NCBI GenBank assembly: GCA_031296355.1
Contig: JARLFX010000008.1
Span: 3,253-67,252 of the forward strand
Direction of reading: 5' to 3'
Origin: Acidobacteriaceae bacterium
Lineage (GTDB): Bacteria; Acidobacteriota; Terriglobia; Terriglobales; Acidobacteriaceae
Length of the DNA: 64,000 nucleotides
The notes beneath the pieces were generated by a model. It ran no database searches. It was not told the DNA's origin and saw only the letters and a program-made list of their open reading frames with translations. A program made the position numbers and the translations under genes. Shown in pieces: positions 17,477-26,488 of the stretch; the first letter of the stretch is position 1; every line of letters begins with the position of its first letter.

Positions 17477-18361
17477 TCATGGAGGATTTGGCGGCGATAG
17501 ACTTCCTCTCGGGGGCGGCGGGAGCCACGTCTCTGCGCGCAAGGCGCCATGCCAGATTACGTTGAAGTCCTGGCCGATATGGTACGCTGTTCCCGACCGC
17601 CAACATGCCGCGGCTCCCCAAACGGCACCAGCCCAGTAGCTGTATTCGCCAATGGCCCGTCCCAGAAAACGGGAAACTGGATCCCGACGAAGGCGATAGC
17701 GGCGACGGATCTGGCCAACTTCGGCCAGGCCGATCGTTTGATAAGAGTGAGTCGATTTTGCTTGAGCATGGCGCCGGAAGGCGGCCAGGAAGCCGGGGAG
17801 CTTGCAGCAGCGGCCATGACGCAGGAACCGGACGAACAGGTCGTAATCCAAGGCAAAGCGAAGCGATACATCGACGTTGCCCGCCCGCGCCATCAAGTTG
17901 CGGCGCCAGAAGCAAGTTTCCTGGGGCAATAAAGGCCAAGCCTGTAACAGGGGCCCAGTCAATGGCGGTAACAGCCAGAAACCGGTAATCCGGTCTCCGG
18001 GATCGACGATGCAGCGATTGCTGAATACCATATCGACAGTGGGGTTCTGGGCGAATGCCGTTGCAACACGTTGCAGGCAATCGGGGGCCAGGAGGTCGTC
18101 GCTGTTCAGGTAGCACAAGATATCGCCGGTGGCGCGTGCCAAGCCTTCAGCGACCGCGGCCGCCTGGCCGTCATCCGGAGTGGAACGCCAATAGGTAAGG
18201 TGGTCCGCATAAGCTTCGATGATGGCCAGACTGCCATCCGTCGAGCCGCCGTCCAGGATCAGGTACTCAAGATCAGGATAATCCTGGCACAGCACGCTGC
18301 GGATGGTGCGATCGAGAAATTCGGCTTGATTGTAGGACGGCGTGACGACCGAGATTTTCAT
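17477..18361 (-). CDS. Family 2 glycosyltransferase
   Basis: A 294-residue GT-A enzyme with MKISVVTPSYNQAEFLDRTIRSVL, EYLILDGGSTDGSL, the acidic DILCYLNSDDLLAPDC motif and FALDYDLFVRFLRHG in the acceptor half. A GQAAAVAEGLARATGD helix of the WcaA-like group is also present. The ATG at 18361 follows an AAGG site; a TTG one codon earlier is not needed. The C terminus ends in a proline-rich tail (WLPPPPRGSLSPPNPP). It is the most distal gene of the minus-strand series running from 26 kb, about 210 bases beyond the carbonic anhydrase stop, so it may belong to that transcript. The sugar is unknown. Confidence 0.85.
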   Translation of the reverse strand: MKISVVTPSYNQAEFLDRTIRSVLCQDYPDLEYLILDGGSTDGSLAIIEAYADHLTYWRSTPDDGQAAAVAEGLARATGDILCYLNSDDLLAPDCLQRVATAFAQNPTVDMVFSNRCIVDPGDRITGFWLLPPLTGPLLQAWPLLPQETCFWRRNLMARAGNVDVSLRFALDYDLFVRFLRHGRCCKLPGFLAAFRRHAQAKSTHSYQTIGLAEVGQIRRRYRLRRDPVSRFLGRAIGEYSYWAGAVWGAAACWRSGTAYHIGQDFNVIWHGALRAETWLPPPPRGSLSPPNPP

Positions 18362-18571
18362 CAAGGAATGCCTTCATGCTCCAGCGCGTTGTACGGGTAT
18401 GCCAAGGGTTAAGGTCTCCTCAGCTTGGCTGCTCATGCGGTGCGGATGGATTGCGGGCGCTTACGGGCGAACATTTACGTGAGGATATCAGGCGATTGTC
18501 GCGATTTCGCCGGCTTGCGGGCGCTTATCTCTGCGCCTGTGCCGATCATGGAAATTGGGACGCGGGAGCTT

Positions 18572-19186
18572 TTAATCCAGCCGTTCAAGATCCTCCCGCC
18601 GACAGATCGTCACATCGAGATCCGAAACCAAGCCATTGGCCAACGAATAAATCCAGCCATGGACATGCAGACTCTGGCCGCGCTCCCAGGCTTCTTGTAC
18701 GAAGACGTCGGATGCGACGTTTCTGACTTGGCGAATGACGTTGAGCTCGCACAGGCGATCGAGTCGGGTCTGAGAATCCGGTAACGCGGCGAGTTCATGA
18801 CGGTGTTGGTGGTGAACCTCGCGGATCGGGTGCAGCCAGTGATCGACAAGGCCCCGGCGTTGACCATCGACAGCAGCACTAACGCCGCCACAGCCATAAT
18901 GGCCCACCACCATGATGTGCTTGACCTTCAACACATCGACGGCAAACTGCAGGACCGAGAGGTAATTGGTATCCTGTGGCGACGCGAGATTGGCAACATT
19001 CCGGTGTACGAACAGTTCCCCGGGATCAAGGCCGACAATCTCATTGGCTGGGACCCGACTATCGGAACAGCCAATCCAGAGATACTCCGGTGCCTGTTGT
19101 CGCACGAGCCGCCGAAAAAAATCGGCATCGCTGGATATTTTACGTTCCACCCAGGCCCGATTGTTTGCTTTCAAGTGATCCAGCAT
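18572..19186 (-). CDS. can: Beta-class carbonic anhydrase
   Basis: A 204-residue cytoplasmic zinc enzyme that interconverts CO2 and bicarbonate. It aligns end to end with E. coli Can in remembered motifs: WIGCSDSRVPANEIVGLDPGELFVHRNVAN (zinc Cys and the Asp-Arg dyad), VVGHYGCGGV (zinc His and Cys) and LCELNVIRQV, HGWIYSLANGLV. The ATG at 19186 is chosen because AAGGA lies seven bases upstream and the family begins here; an in-frame start at 19267 would add 27 unrelated residues. Its position inside a sugar-biosynthesis series is unusual, with no obvious functional link beyond possible co-transcription. Confidence 0.92.
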   Translation of the reverse strand: MLDHLKANNRAWVERKISSDADFFRRLVRQQAPEYLWIGCSDSRVPANEIVGLDPGELFVHRNVANLASPQDTNYLSVLQFAVDVLKVKHIMVVGHYGCGGVSAAVDGQRRGLVDHWLHPIREVHHQHRHELAALPDSQTRLDRLCELNVIRQVRNVASDVFVQEAWERGQSLHVHGWIYSLANGLVSDLDVTICRREDLERLD

Positions 19187-19282
19187 GAAGGTATCCTTAC
19201 CGATAGCGACCCTGAATGGGACTTCTCTGAGATCCCGTCCATGATCGGTAGCGCGATTTGACATCACGCCAAGCCCACGACC

Positions 19283-20347
19283 TCAGACGGTTTTCAGGAA
19301 TTCGGTTACGAAGGCCCGCCAGTCATCAGCTGGAGCATCACAACGCGCTGAATGCTCCTTGCCGGGGCAAGACAGGCTGACACCACCGAAGCGCCACAAC
19401 CGATCCCATAATGCGCCATCCTGGGCGATCTGCTTCAGGACATAGCGCTTTGTTCGTCGGTTGATCACGCGCCGCAACCGCGTCCAATAAGCCAGAACGC
19501 TTGCCACCAGAACGCCAATGCCAGCCGGCCAGGATAGGAACCACGCGACCAGCCCCGCCACAATCAGCACCGCATAGAGGAACTGGGTTGAGAACGCGTC
19601 ACCTGCGACGGGGCAATCCAAATGGTTAATCCGCTTGAGGTCGATTTCGATCCGGATCTGGCCATTCTGGATCGCTTGGCACAAGCCGCGGTAAAGCATG
19701 CTGTCCCGGGTTTCGTGGTGTCGCGATAGGCGGAGGTAGATCTCCTGTTCGCTAAGGGTCTCCAGCGATTCCTCTTCCGCTGCCGCATCACGCTGATTGA
19801 TGGCTTCCTGGCGATAGGCCACCGCCTGCGTCTGCTCAGGAAACAGGTCGATGATCCGATCGTATCCCGCGATGGCGTCTTCGATTCGACCGATCTGCTG
19901 CAGGCTGCCCGCCAGGCTGAAATAGGAATCGAAATGACGGGGGTCGTGCTGGATCGCTGTCTCAAAGCAGGCCATGGCCTCGCTATGCCGATCGAGCTTT
20001 TGCAACGCTAATCCAAGGTTATAGTGGCTCTGCGTATCGGTTGGGTTTCGGGTGACCGCAAGGCGTAGCGTGGTGACGGCCTCATCCAGGCGCCCTGCCG
20101 CCCGAAACGCCTCACCGAGATTGCAACCGTATTGTCCGATGGCATCGCCAACCGCGACGGCGTGCCCGATCAGGGTGATGGCCTGGTCCGGCCGCCCGAC
20201 TTGGCACATCAAGACCCCAAGGGCATTAAGGGCATCGGCATGGTCGGGTTGCTGGCACAGGATTTGACGATAGCGCGCGTCGGCGGACTCCAGACGCCCC
20301 GCCTGGTGCTGTTTGACCGCTTCGGTCAGAGATTCAATCATCGACAT
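19283..20347 (-). CDS. TPR protein with C-terminal membrane segment
   Basis: About 354 residues. Residues 1-180 are four to five TPR units (HQAGRLESADARYRQILCQQPDHADALNALGVL, DTQSHYNLGLALQKLDRHSEAMACFETAI, DSYFSLAGSLQQIGRIEDAIAGYDRII), close in style to the N-terminal modules of the TPR-GT9 proteins nearby. No glycosyltransferase domain follows. The C-terminal half has two adjacent hydrophobic helices (about 250-285, FLYAVLIVAGLVAWFLSWPAGIGVLVASVLAYW) and a basic tail with no domain I recognise. The start is uncertain: ATGs at 20347 and 20341 are both possible with a weak GAAAG site. It may be an inner-membrane relative of the TPR-GT9 family or a scaffold for the neighbouring enzymes. Confidence 0.75.
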   Translation of the reverse strand: MSMIESLTEAVKQHQAGRLESADARYRQILCQQPDHADALNALGVLMCQVGRPDQAITLIGHAVAVGDAIGQYGCNLGEAFRAAGRLDEAVTTLRLAVTRNPTDTQSHYNLGLALQKLDRHSEAMACFETAIQHDPRHFDSYFSLAGSLQQIGRIEDAIAGYDRIIDLFPEQTQAVAYRQEAINQRDAAAEEESLETLSEQEIYLRLSRHHETRDSMLYRGLCQAIQNGQIRIEIDLKRINHLDCPVAGDAFSTQFLYAVLIVAGLVAWFLSWPAGIGVLVASVLAYWTRLRRVINRRTKRYVLKQIAQDGALWDRLWRFGGVSLSCPGKEHSARCDAPADDWRAFVTEFLKTV

Positions 20348-20494
20348 GGTCGCTTTCTTTAGCGGATGCTCCCGGACCATGCACCGGAAAAAGCGCAGCA
20401 TCGAAGGCTCCGCGGACGAATTCCACCGTCGTTGCTGCAATCCGTGTTTTTCTTTTGCCTGGGCGTGATCGATGCCTTGCCCGTGTCACGCTGG

Positions 20495-21238
20495 TCATGT
20501 TTCAGAGCGATGCTCAGATCGGATCAACAAACCATGGGAATCGAAATAGCGATTGATAAAGGCCGGCGCGGCCGCATAGGTTTCCGGAAGTCCGATGTCC
20601 GTGAAAGGTCCGCAGGCTATCATGGTCTCGACGGCCCCACGCAGGATCAGATCCGGTAGCAGGTCGCGTTCGAACGAGCAACGCTCCAATGAACGGGCTA
20701 ATGCGGATCGTGCCAAGATATAAACGCCGGCATTGACCAGCCCGGGGCCTGCGTTCTGCTGCTTTTCGTGAAATCCGACAAGGCGGCGACCCTTCAACTC
20801 CGCTCGCCCATAACGACCGCTGTCTTCGACATCGATCAACGCGACGGTCGCCTCGGCGCGATGGTTGCGGTGGTGGGAAAGCTGGGCTGCGAGGTCAAGT
20901 CCGACGAAACTGTCGCCATTCATCGCCAGGATCGGGTCACTGCTCGTCGCCGTCATGGCATTGATCAGAGCCCCACCCGTGTCCAGGCTCTGCGACTCCC
21001 GAATGAATCGAAGCGGAATCACCGGCGGATGGCTCTGGTAATGATCGACAATGCGATCAGCCAGATGCCCGAGCGCCAAAACGACTTCGCGAACGATGCC
21101 ACTGGCAGCCAACTGTATCAGTAGGTAATCAAGGAAAGGCCGCCCTGCGACGGGTGCCAACGGTTTGGGAATGTCGTGAATGACAGGCGCCAGTCGCGTT
21201 CCGCGGCCGCCACAAAGGATGATGGCATCAAGCATCAT
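20495..21238 (-). CDS. hddC: D-glycero-alpha-D-manno-heptose-1-phosphate guanylyltransferase-like nucleotidyltransferase
   Basis: A 247-residue sugar-1-phosphate nucleotidyltransferase. The signature AIILCGGRGTRLAPVIHDIPKPLAPVAGRPFLDYLL is the pyrophosphorylase consensus, followed by LDTGGALINAM and ILAMNGDSFV with a metal-binding Asp. The short length and FTDIGLPETYAAA near the C terminus fit HddC/RmlA-like proteins such as the GDP-heptose enzyme of Aneurinibacillus. It lies nine bases downstream of the heptose-7-phosphate kinase gene, which strongly supports D-glycero-D-manno-heptose 1-phosphate as substrate, giving the GDP sugar. NTP specificity cannot be read from sequence alone, so GTP is inferred from the partner. 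Confidence 0.82.
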   Translation of the reverse strand: MMLDAIILCGGRGTRLAPVIHDIPKPLAPVAGRPFLDYLLIQLAASGIVREVVLALGHLADRIVDHYQSHPPVIPLRFIRESQSLDTGGALINAMTATSSDPILAMNGDSFVGLDLAAQLSHHRNHRAEATVALIDVEDSGRYGRAELKGRRLVGFHEKQQNAGPGLVNAGVYILARSALARSLERCSFERDLLPDLILRGAVETMIACGPFTDIGLPETYAAAPAFINRYFDSHGLLIRSEHRSET

Positions 21239-21247
21239 TTTAAACGA

Positions 21248-22249
21248 TCAGTCCTGTGCCTGATGGAAAATGACAGAACCAACCCCATCAATCGTAAAGT
21301 CGACACAGTTGCGACGGTCGAGGGCCTCGCAAAATGCTGTCCGACGGTCAGGCGGGACGACCATCAGAAGAAACCCCCCCCCTCCGGCACCACAAAGCTT
21401 GCCACCGATCGCGCCTAACGCGATGCAGTGTTGATAGAGCTCATCAATCGCCGGATTGGAAATCTGCGTCGTCAAGCGGCGTTTGATCGCCCAACTTTCA
21501 TTTAGCAGGCGGCCAACGGCCTGGGCGCGCGCTTCACCGCTTCCGGTTTGCAACGCCTTGTGGCCCTCTTCCATCAGCACCATCAGTTCCGACAAGTCCT
21601 TGTCCAATTTCCGCTCCTGCGTCGCCTGAATTTGCTCGGCGACAATCGGACTTGCATGGCGCTTGATGCCGGTAAACACGAGAACCATCCAGTCCGACAA
21701 TGTCTTAAGAGCACTTCCGGTAATATCGATCGGGGAGAGGCTGATCCGATCCTGGTTGAAATCAAACCGGTTGAAGCCCCCGAACGCGGCATGAAGCTGA
21801 TCCTGCACCCCAACATTCTCGCGCAACAGCACCCGCTCGACATAGATCGCTTCTCGGGCCAGCTCCAGCTTGGTTCGTGGGACCCGTCCCAGACTCGATA
21901 CCATATTAATCATGCCGACGGTGAAGGCCGAGGAGCTGCCAAGGCCGATACTGGCCGGCAAATCGGCTTGAACCGAAATGTCCAATGGTTCCTGGATGCC
22001 ATAGCGATCGAAGACAGCGCGCACCACAGGATGCTGGATATCCCCAATCGTCTCAACAGTCTCAACCTTGGAATAACTTAGTCGATAGCGATAATCGACC
22101 CATGCTCCCAAGCGCAATGCAGAAATATAGATGTATTTCGAAATTGCAAAACCGATGACAGCGCCCGGATGATGTTGAAAATAGGCGGGATAGTCGGTGC
22201 CTCCCCCAAACAGGCTGACACGTAGCGGTGTCCGTGACATAATAATCAT
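21248..22249 (-). CDS. hddA: D-glycero-alpha-D-manno-heptose 7-phosphate kinase
   Basis: A 333-residue GHMP-family kinase. It starts RTPLRVSLFGGGTDYPAYF, the hallmark of heptose and fucose kinases of this family, then PASIGLGSSSAFTVGMI (ATP-binding GHMP loop), ENVGVQDQLHAAFGG and the C-terminal GAIGGKLCGAGGGGFLLM motif. HddA phosphorylates C1 of heptose 7-phosphate in the GDP-D-glycero-D-manno-heptose route known from S-layer glycans and capsules. The start overlaps the previous stop as ATGA and hddC follows after nine bases, so this is a tight operon. The isomerase GmhA and phosphatase GmhB needed to complete the pathway are not in the window and may be shared with the ADP-heptose route elsewhere. 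Confidence 0.9.
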   Translation of the reverse strand: MIIMSRTPLRVSLFGGGTDYPAYFQHHPGAVIGFAISKYIYISALRLGAWVDYRYRLSYSKVETVETIGDIQHPVVRAVFDRYGIQEPLDISVQADLPASIGLGSSSAFTVGMINMVSSLGRVPRTKLELAREAIYVERVLLRENVGVQDQLHAAFGGFNRFDFNQDRISLSPIDITGSALKTLSDWMVLVFTGIKRHASPIVAEQIQATQERKLDKDLSELMVLMEEGHKALQTGSGEARAQAVGRLLNESWAIKRRLTTQISNPAIDELYQHCIALGAIGGKLCGAGGGGFLLMVVPPDRRTAFCEALDRRNCVDFTIDGVGSVIFHQAQD

Positions 22250-23178
22250 GGCGACGGCTCCGACAATGATTGGGCCACGTATTGCAATCCGGCGACCAAG
22301 TCGATCCGAGGTTTCCAGCCGCTCGCCGTGAGGAAGCGGGAGCTGTCCAGGACTTTGCGCAATGTCCCTTGAAAGCTGTTCTCAGGATGTTCGATCACCG
22401 CCGGCCAGTCCAGGGCCTCCAGTACCGCGCGTGCGACCGCACCAACGGTCGTCGGTTGATTGGCGGCACAGTTAAGGATCTGATTCTCGAAGCAGGAATC
22501 CGCCGCGACAATCGCCTCGATCTGATCGGTCACGTACAGGCACTCGCGTACGGTTGCCGGGTTACCCCACACGGTAAAAACGCGGGAGCCCGAAGCCCGC
22601 TCCGCGAGAGCACGGGACATCATGCCACCGATGAAATGGGCACGATCATTCGCGGTATGATCAAAAGGACCATAGAGCGTCGCCAGAATACAGTGCAACC
22701 AGCGCAGGCCGTATTGTCGGGCGTACGCATCGCTACCGGTCACGAGGACCTGCTTGGCGAGGCCGTAGCATTGTACCGAAGGATGCAAAGGTCCGGTCAT
22801 GAACCGGCCTTCGGTGATCGGGTCCGGATTCTCTGGATAAGCGCATGAGCTTCCCGTCGAAATCAACTTAGCCTGTGGCTGCCATTGTGCCCAGGCCCGC
22901 AAGACATTCAGATGGATCCGGGCATTCACGTCCAGCAACGTGGCCGGAATCTCATATTGGCGTTGGCCAGTTCGCTGATGTGTTGCCAAATGCACGATTC
23001 GCCCGCAACGGGGCGCAACCTGGAACAGCCGTTCGCAGGTTGCAGCATCGGTCAGATCTCCATCGGCTCGGCCGATCGCGTGAGAGGGCCAACCACGCTG
23101 CTCCAGCCAGATGCGCAGATTTCGGCCAACGAATCCGTCAGCTCCAAGGATCAGCGTCGGCTCATCTGCCCAGGACAT
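22246..23178 (-). CDS. NAD-dependent nucleotide-sugar epimerase/reductase (SDR)
   Basis: A 310-residue extended SDR. The glycine-rich loop is LILGADGFVGRNL, followed by a catalytic-domain segment LISTGSSCAYPENPDPITEGRFMTG and CYGLAKQVLV with the Tyr-Lys pair. The SSCAYP and LYGPFD segments resemble GDP-L-fucose synthase relatives, including those modifying GDP-heptoses. It overlaps the upstream SDR gene by 17 bases and the hddA start by four bases, so all are co-translated. The likely substrate is therefore the GDP-heptose made by HddA/HddC or a keto derivative of it, which is inferred from context only. Confidence 0.82.
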   Translation of the reverse strand: MSWADEPTLILGADGFVGRNLRIWLEQRGWPSHAIGRADGDLTDAATCERLFQVAPRCGRIVHLATHQRTGQRQYEIPATLLDVNARIHLNVLRAWAQWQPQAKLISTGSSCAYPENPDPITEGRFMTGPLHPSVQCYGLAKQVLVTGSDAYARQYGLRWLHCILATLYGPFDHTANDRAHFIGGMMSRALAERASGSRVFTVWGNPATVRECLYVTDQIEAIVAADSCFENQILNCAANQPTTVGAVARAVLEALDWPAVIEHPENSFQGTLRKVLDSSRFLTASGWKPRIDLVAGLQYVAQSLSEPSP

Positions 23179-24133
23179 TGCGATACCACTCTATTGTCGG
23201 GATCAAGCCCTGTTCGAGTTGCGTCATGGGGCCCGGATGGAAAGCGCGACGCAGAGCTTCGACAGCACACTGCCGGTGGACGACATCACCTGTGGCCGCC
23301 CCACCGACCACAATTGGACGATTGCACCTCGTCAAACGCAGCACCGTTTCAGCCAAGTATTGGATCGTCACATTCTGCCCGGTCGCCAGGTTGAACACCC
23401 CGGTGCGTTCGCGCCAGGAGAGTGATCGTGTCAGCACGTCAACGACATCATCGATAAAGATAAAATCCCGGGTGGCGGCCGGATTGCCTCGTATCGTGAA
23501 GGGGCCGTCACCGCACAAGGCCCGGATCACGAACGCGGGAACGACGTGGGCCGATTCCTCATCAATCGCATCGAAGGGGCCGTAGGGGTTCGACAATCGA
23601 AAGGCTACGGTATGGATGCCGTATTTTTCGAGAAATAACCGTGAATAGGTCTCGGCGACTCGCTTTGACCAGCCATACATCATTTCGCTTACGAAAGGAT
23701 CGTTTTCTGGAAGTGGCTGTTGATCATCCAGAACGATCTGCGAGGCACCGTAAACCGCGATGCTGCTGGCGAGGCGGACTTCGTTGATTCCCTTCTCGGC
23801 ACAGAAGCTGTAAATCCAACCCGCAAGGTCAACATTTTCGACCAAAATCCGTGCTTGGTCAGTACGAAATTTGACCGCGTCATAGCGACTGGCGGCAAGA
23901 TGAACCACGATGGCGTCGGCACCGGGGTCCAGGGCGCCAAGATCCCGAACCGCCACCTGTTCGATCCGCGATAAAGCAACTCCACTTGGTCCCGTCGGCA
24001 GAACATCGCCGCGGTTGATCGCAATCACGCGGTCGACCTGACAGGCCAACCGTTGCAGCAGATTTCGGCCAACGAAGCCGGTTGCGCCGGTCACGATCAC
24101 GGTTGCCGGCGGGTTCTCAATGGACATGGGCAT
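23162..24133 (-). CDS. NAD-dependent nucleotide-sugar epimerase/dehydratase (SDR)
   Basis: A 323-residue extended SDR with VIVTGATGFVGRNLLQRL, then VVHLAASRYDAVKF, RLASSIAVYGAS and the MYGWSKRVAE Tyr-Lys pair, followed by DFIFIDDVVDVL. It belongs to the broad GalE/RmlB-like group. The start is one of two ATGs (24133 or 24127) inside the 3' end of the C-methyltransferase gene; both overlap that gene by under 20 bases. Its stop likewise overlaps the next SDR. Two SDRs, a C-methyltransferase and the GDP-heptose genes in one overlapping chain suggest stepwise modification of a single sugar nucleotide. The exact step is not assigned. Confidence 0.82.
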   Translation of the reverse strand: MPMSIENPPATVIVTGATGFVGRNLLQRLACQVDRVIAINRGDVLPTGPSGVALSRIEQVAVRDLGALDPGADAIVVHLAASRYDAVKFRTDQARILVENVDLAGWIYSFCAEKGINEVRLASSIAVYGASQIVLDDQQPLPENDPFVSEMMYGWSKRVAETYSRLFLEKYGIHTVAFRLSNPYGPFDAIDEESAHVVPAFVIRALCGDGPFTIRGNPAATRDFIFIDDVVDVLTRSLSWRERTGVFNLATGQNVTIQYLAETVLRLTRCNRPIVVGGAATGDVVHRQCAVEALRRAFHPGPMTQLEQGLIPTIEWYRNVLGR

Positions 24134-25412
24134 CGAAATTTCCGGCGTCGATGACAATTGGTTCCGGAACGGGGACAATAAATTTGCCCCCTGACATGAT
24201 GTAATCACGCTTCTTCTGCAGGAATTCAGTCAGAAAATTCCAGGGAAGAACCAAATAAGCATCAGGAGGTGCCGCGGTGGCCTCATCGATGATGGGAATC
24301 CGCGCACCCGGGATCACTTTGCCGATTTTGAGCGGATTGCGCTCGACGGCGAAAGGAACCATGTCGACGGAGATCCCGAAGGAATTCAACAATGTCGCCC
24401 CTTTTGCCGGTGCGCCGAAGGCGTACACGGTCAGGCCGCGATCGCGAAAATCAGCGAGAATAGTCAGCAGACGCTCGCGCATCTGCCAGACCCGATCGGC
24501 AAAAGCCTGGTAGGTTGCAAGCTGATGATAGCCACCGGCCCGTTCGGCGGCCAGCATTGCTCGAACCGAGGGGTCGATGGAACGGCGACCGCGGGCAGCG
24601 ACCAGCAGTTCCAGCGACCCGCCATGAATCGGAAGAAGTTGGGCGCTGAAAATCTCAAGGCCATGGCGGGCGAACAGATCGCCGATCGAACGAACGGTCC
24701 AGTAGGTCAGGTGTTCGTGATAGATGTTGTCGAATTCGGTATGCGCCAGAATTTCGCCGAGATAGATGGCCTGGACGCAGAACACCCCGTCGGGACCAAT
24801 CAGGCGCGCAACCCCGGCGGTCGCGCTGTGCAGTTCCTCGAGATGAAAGAACACTCCTGCGGCGGTGACCAGTTTGGCCGGACCGTGCGCCGCGAGAATC
24901 GATTCGGCAGCTTTCTCGTTGAAAAAGCAGTTGAGTGTGTGAAGCCCGGCCTGATTGGCCATCGTGGCCAGATTGCGGGCAGCTTCGACGCCGAGGGCGT
25001 CAATATCATAGGGTTTGTAACAGCCGAGCCAGGTTCCGTCATTGCTGCCGATGTCGACGACCAGATCGCCAGGGTCAAGATGGAGCCGGGAAACTAGGCG
25101 ATCTGTCGTGTCCTGAAAATGGCGGTGCAAGGTCTCCGTGGTACCAGAAACATACAGGTAGTCACCGAACATCTCTTCCTTGGCCACGGTATGATCAATT
25201 TGCACCGTAGTACAGACCGGACAGAAGCAGACCCGAAGCGGGTATTTGGGTTCGGCCTGATCCAGGTGATCGGGGGACAGCAAGCTATTGCAATGCGGTT
25301 GATCACCCAAGTCGAGAAACGGTTCGAGATTGCCCGCGCCGCAGACGCGACATACCTTCGCCACAGGTGCCTCCGTTCGGCAAGCCTTCGGGGGCTCGCT
25401 TGCAATTGCCAT
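24117..25412 (-). CDS. Nucleotide-sugar C-methyltransferase (zinc-binding, TylCIII/NovU type)
   Basis: A 431-residue protein of the three-part sugar C-methyltransferase family. The N-terminal zinc domain has four cysteines in CRVCGAG and CFCPVCTT. The central SAM domain shows VVDIGSNDGTWLGCYK and the conserved EHLTYWTV stretch with IYHEHL. The C-terminal domain contains YAFGAPAKGATLLN and PDAYLVLPWNFLTEF. Known members (TylCIII, NovU, EryBIII) methylate C3 or C5 of keto-deoxysugars. The presence of the full conserved core suggests an active enzyme making a branched sugar. It is the first of five overlapping genes with two SDRs, hddA and hddC. No ribosome site is obvious before the ATG at 25412. 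Confidence 0.9.
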   Translation of the reverse strand: MAIASEPPKACRTEAPVAKVCRVCGAGNLEPFLDLGDQPHCNSLLSPDHLDQAEPKYPLRVCFCPVCTTVQIDHTVAKEEMFGDYLYVSGTTETLHRHFQDTTDRLVSRLHLDPGDLVVDIGSNDGTWLGCYKPYDIDALGVEAARNLATMANQAGLHTLNCFFNEKAAESILAAHGPAKLVTAAGVFFHLEELHSATAGVARLIGPDGVFCVQAIYLGEILAHTEFDNIYHEHLTYWTVRSIGDLFARHGLEIFSAQLLPIHGGSLELLVAARGRRSIDPSVRAMLAAERAGGYHQLATYQAFADRVWQMRERLLTILADFRDRGLTVYAFGAPAKGATLLNSFGISVDMVPFAVERNPLKIGKVIPGARIPIIDEATAAPPDAYLVLPWNFLTEFLQKKRDYIMSGGKFIVPVPEPIVIDAGNFDAHVH

Positions 25413-25615
25413 TGCGTAGGCTTGTGTAGGCCCACGTCGTCGATCCCGTCGGTTCCAGGCCGATCGCGCCAGTGTCAGTGCAAAGGCCTAGAAAAGTATT
25501 AATGAAATCGATCTATACCGCTTTACCGTGCCACAGTGGGCTTGCGGGAACGACGATTTTCCGAGCGAGGGTCCCCGGCCCGCGGTGTGATCCGATCTCC
25601 CCGGAAGGGCCGGGT

Positions 25616-26380
25616 TCAAAGCGGGTTGGACCATTGGGTCGTGAAGTCTCCCTGAAATTCGAAGGTTCCGGTGTGGGTAAACTGGCTGTGCAGATCCGCC
25701 CAGATATCATAGCCCAAGGCACGGCAACGCTGACAAAACGCAAAATCCTCGGGGAGATAGGCCCGTGTTTCCGGATCGATCAAACAATCGAAGAATGCAT
25801 ACAACCCGTCATCATCGACAGGCATTGCCGCATTGAAAGGTTCTCGGATTTTCAATTCCGCATGCGCCGTGCGCAGGGCCTCGAACACTGCTCGTTTGAT
25901 GACCAGGAATCCCGTCCCGACGGCCCGAACCTTGGCGAAGCCGTCGACCGCCGTCGCGGTCCCCTGACCGTCCTGGTCCAGGAAAGGATCGAAGACATAG
26001 CGGGCCGAACGTTCGAGCAACCGCTGAGGGGAGGCCTGAGCGTTGCGCGCCACCGCGGCCCAATCGATCACTTTCGTCGGATAGATGCCGCCAACCAGGT
26101 CCTTGTTCCACTGGAACAACCGGATCAGTTGCCCCGGCGTGAAGCCGATATCGGCATCGATGAAGACCAGATGGGTGAATTTCGGCTCGTGGAGAAAGGC
26201 TGCGACCTGGGTATTGCGCGCCCGCGTGATCAAGGCATCACCCGGAAGGTGGTGAAACGATATCGAACCAAAATAATTCGTCTTATCGATCATGAGATCG
26301 AGAACCGATCGATGATAGGCCAGCGTGAGCTGTCCCCCGTAACAGGGGGTGGCAATCAAAATGTGCGGTTTTTCGGTCAT
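25616..26380 (-). CDS. GT-A glycosyltransferase-like protein
   Basis: A 254-residue protein with a GT-A style fold: HILIATPCYGGQLTLAYHRSVLDL at the N terminus, RARNTQVAAFLHEPKFTHLVFIDADIGFTPGQLIRLF carrying a DAD metal motif, and KDLVGGIYPTK. The second half has AVGTGFLVIKRAVFEAL and DDGLYAFFDCLIDPETRAYLPEDFAFCQRCRALG. This pattern recurs in bacterial and phage proteins annotated as glycosyltransferase family 2-like. The ATG at 26380 is used because the TPCYGG strand follows directly; a frame open to 26443 adds 21 residues without similarity. It sits 203 bases upstream of the C-methyltransferase operon in the same orientation. Donor and acceptor are not known. Confidence 0.72.
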   Translation of the reverse strand: MTEKPHILIATPCYGGQLTLAYHRSVLDLMIDKTNYFGSISFHHLPGDALITRARNTQVAAFLHEPKFTHLVFIDADIGFTPGQLIRLFQWNKDLVGGIYPTKVIDWAAVARNAQASPQRLLERSARYVFDPFLDQDGQGTATAVDGFAKVRAVGTGFLVIKRAVFEALRTAHAELKIREPFNAAMPVDDDGLYAFFDCLIDPETRAYLPEDFAFCQRCRALGYDIWADLHSQFTHTGTFEFQGDFTTQWSNPL

Positions 26381-26488
26381 GCCCTGGCGTTCCGATGGCT
26401 GATATGCCGGCACAGAAAAAACCATCGCCCTGCGCCGTGGCAAGCATTAGTCTCACAAACCGGAACGCCTGTCGCGGAGATCAATTCT

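Noticed and set aside
25472..26488. Long plus-strand open frame upstream of the small secreted protein
   Set aside because: It is the antisense of the GT-A-like glycosyltransferase gene, which has clear family motifs on the minus strand; only the part from 26489 with a signal peptide is taken as a gene.
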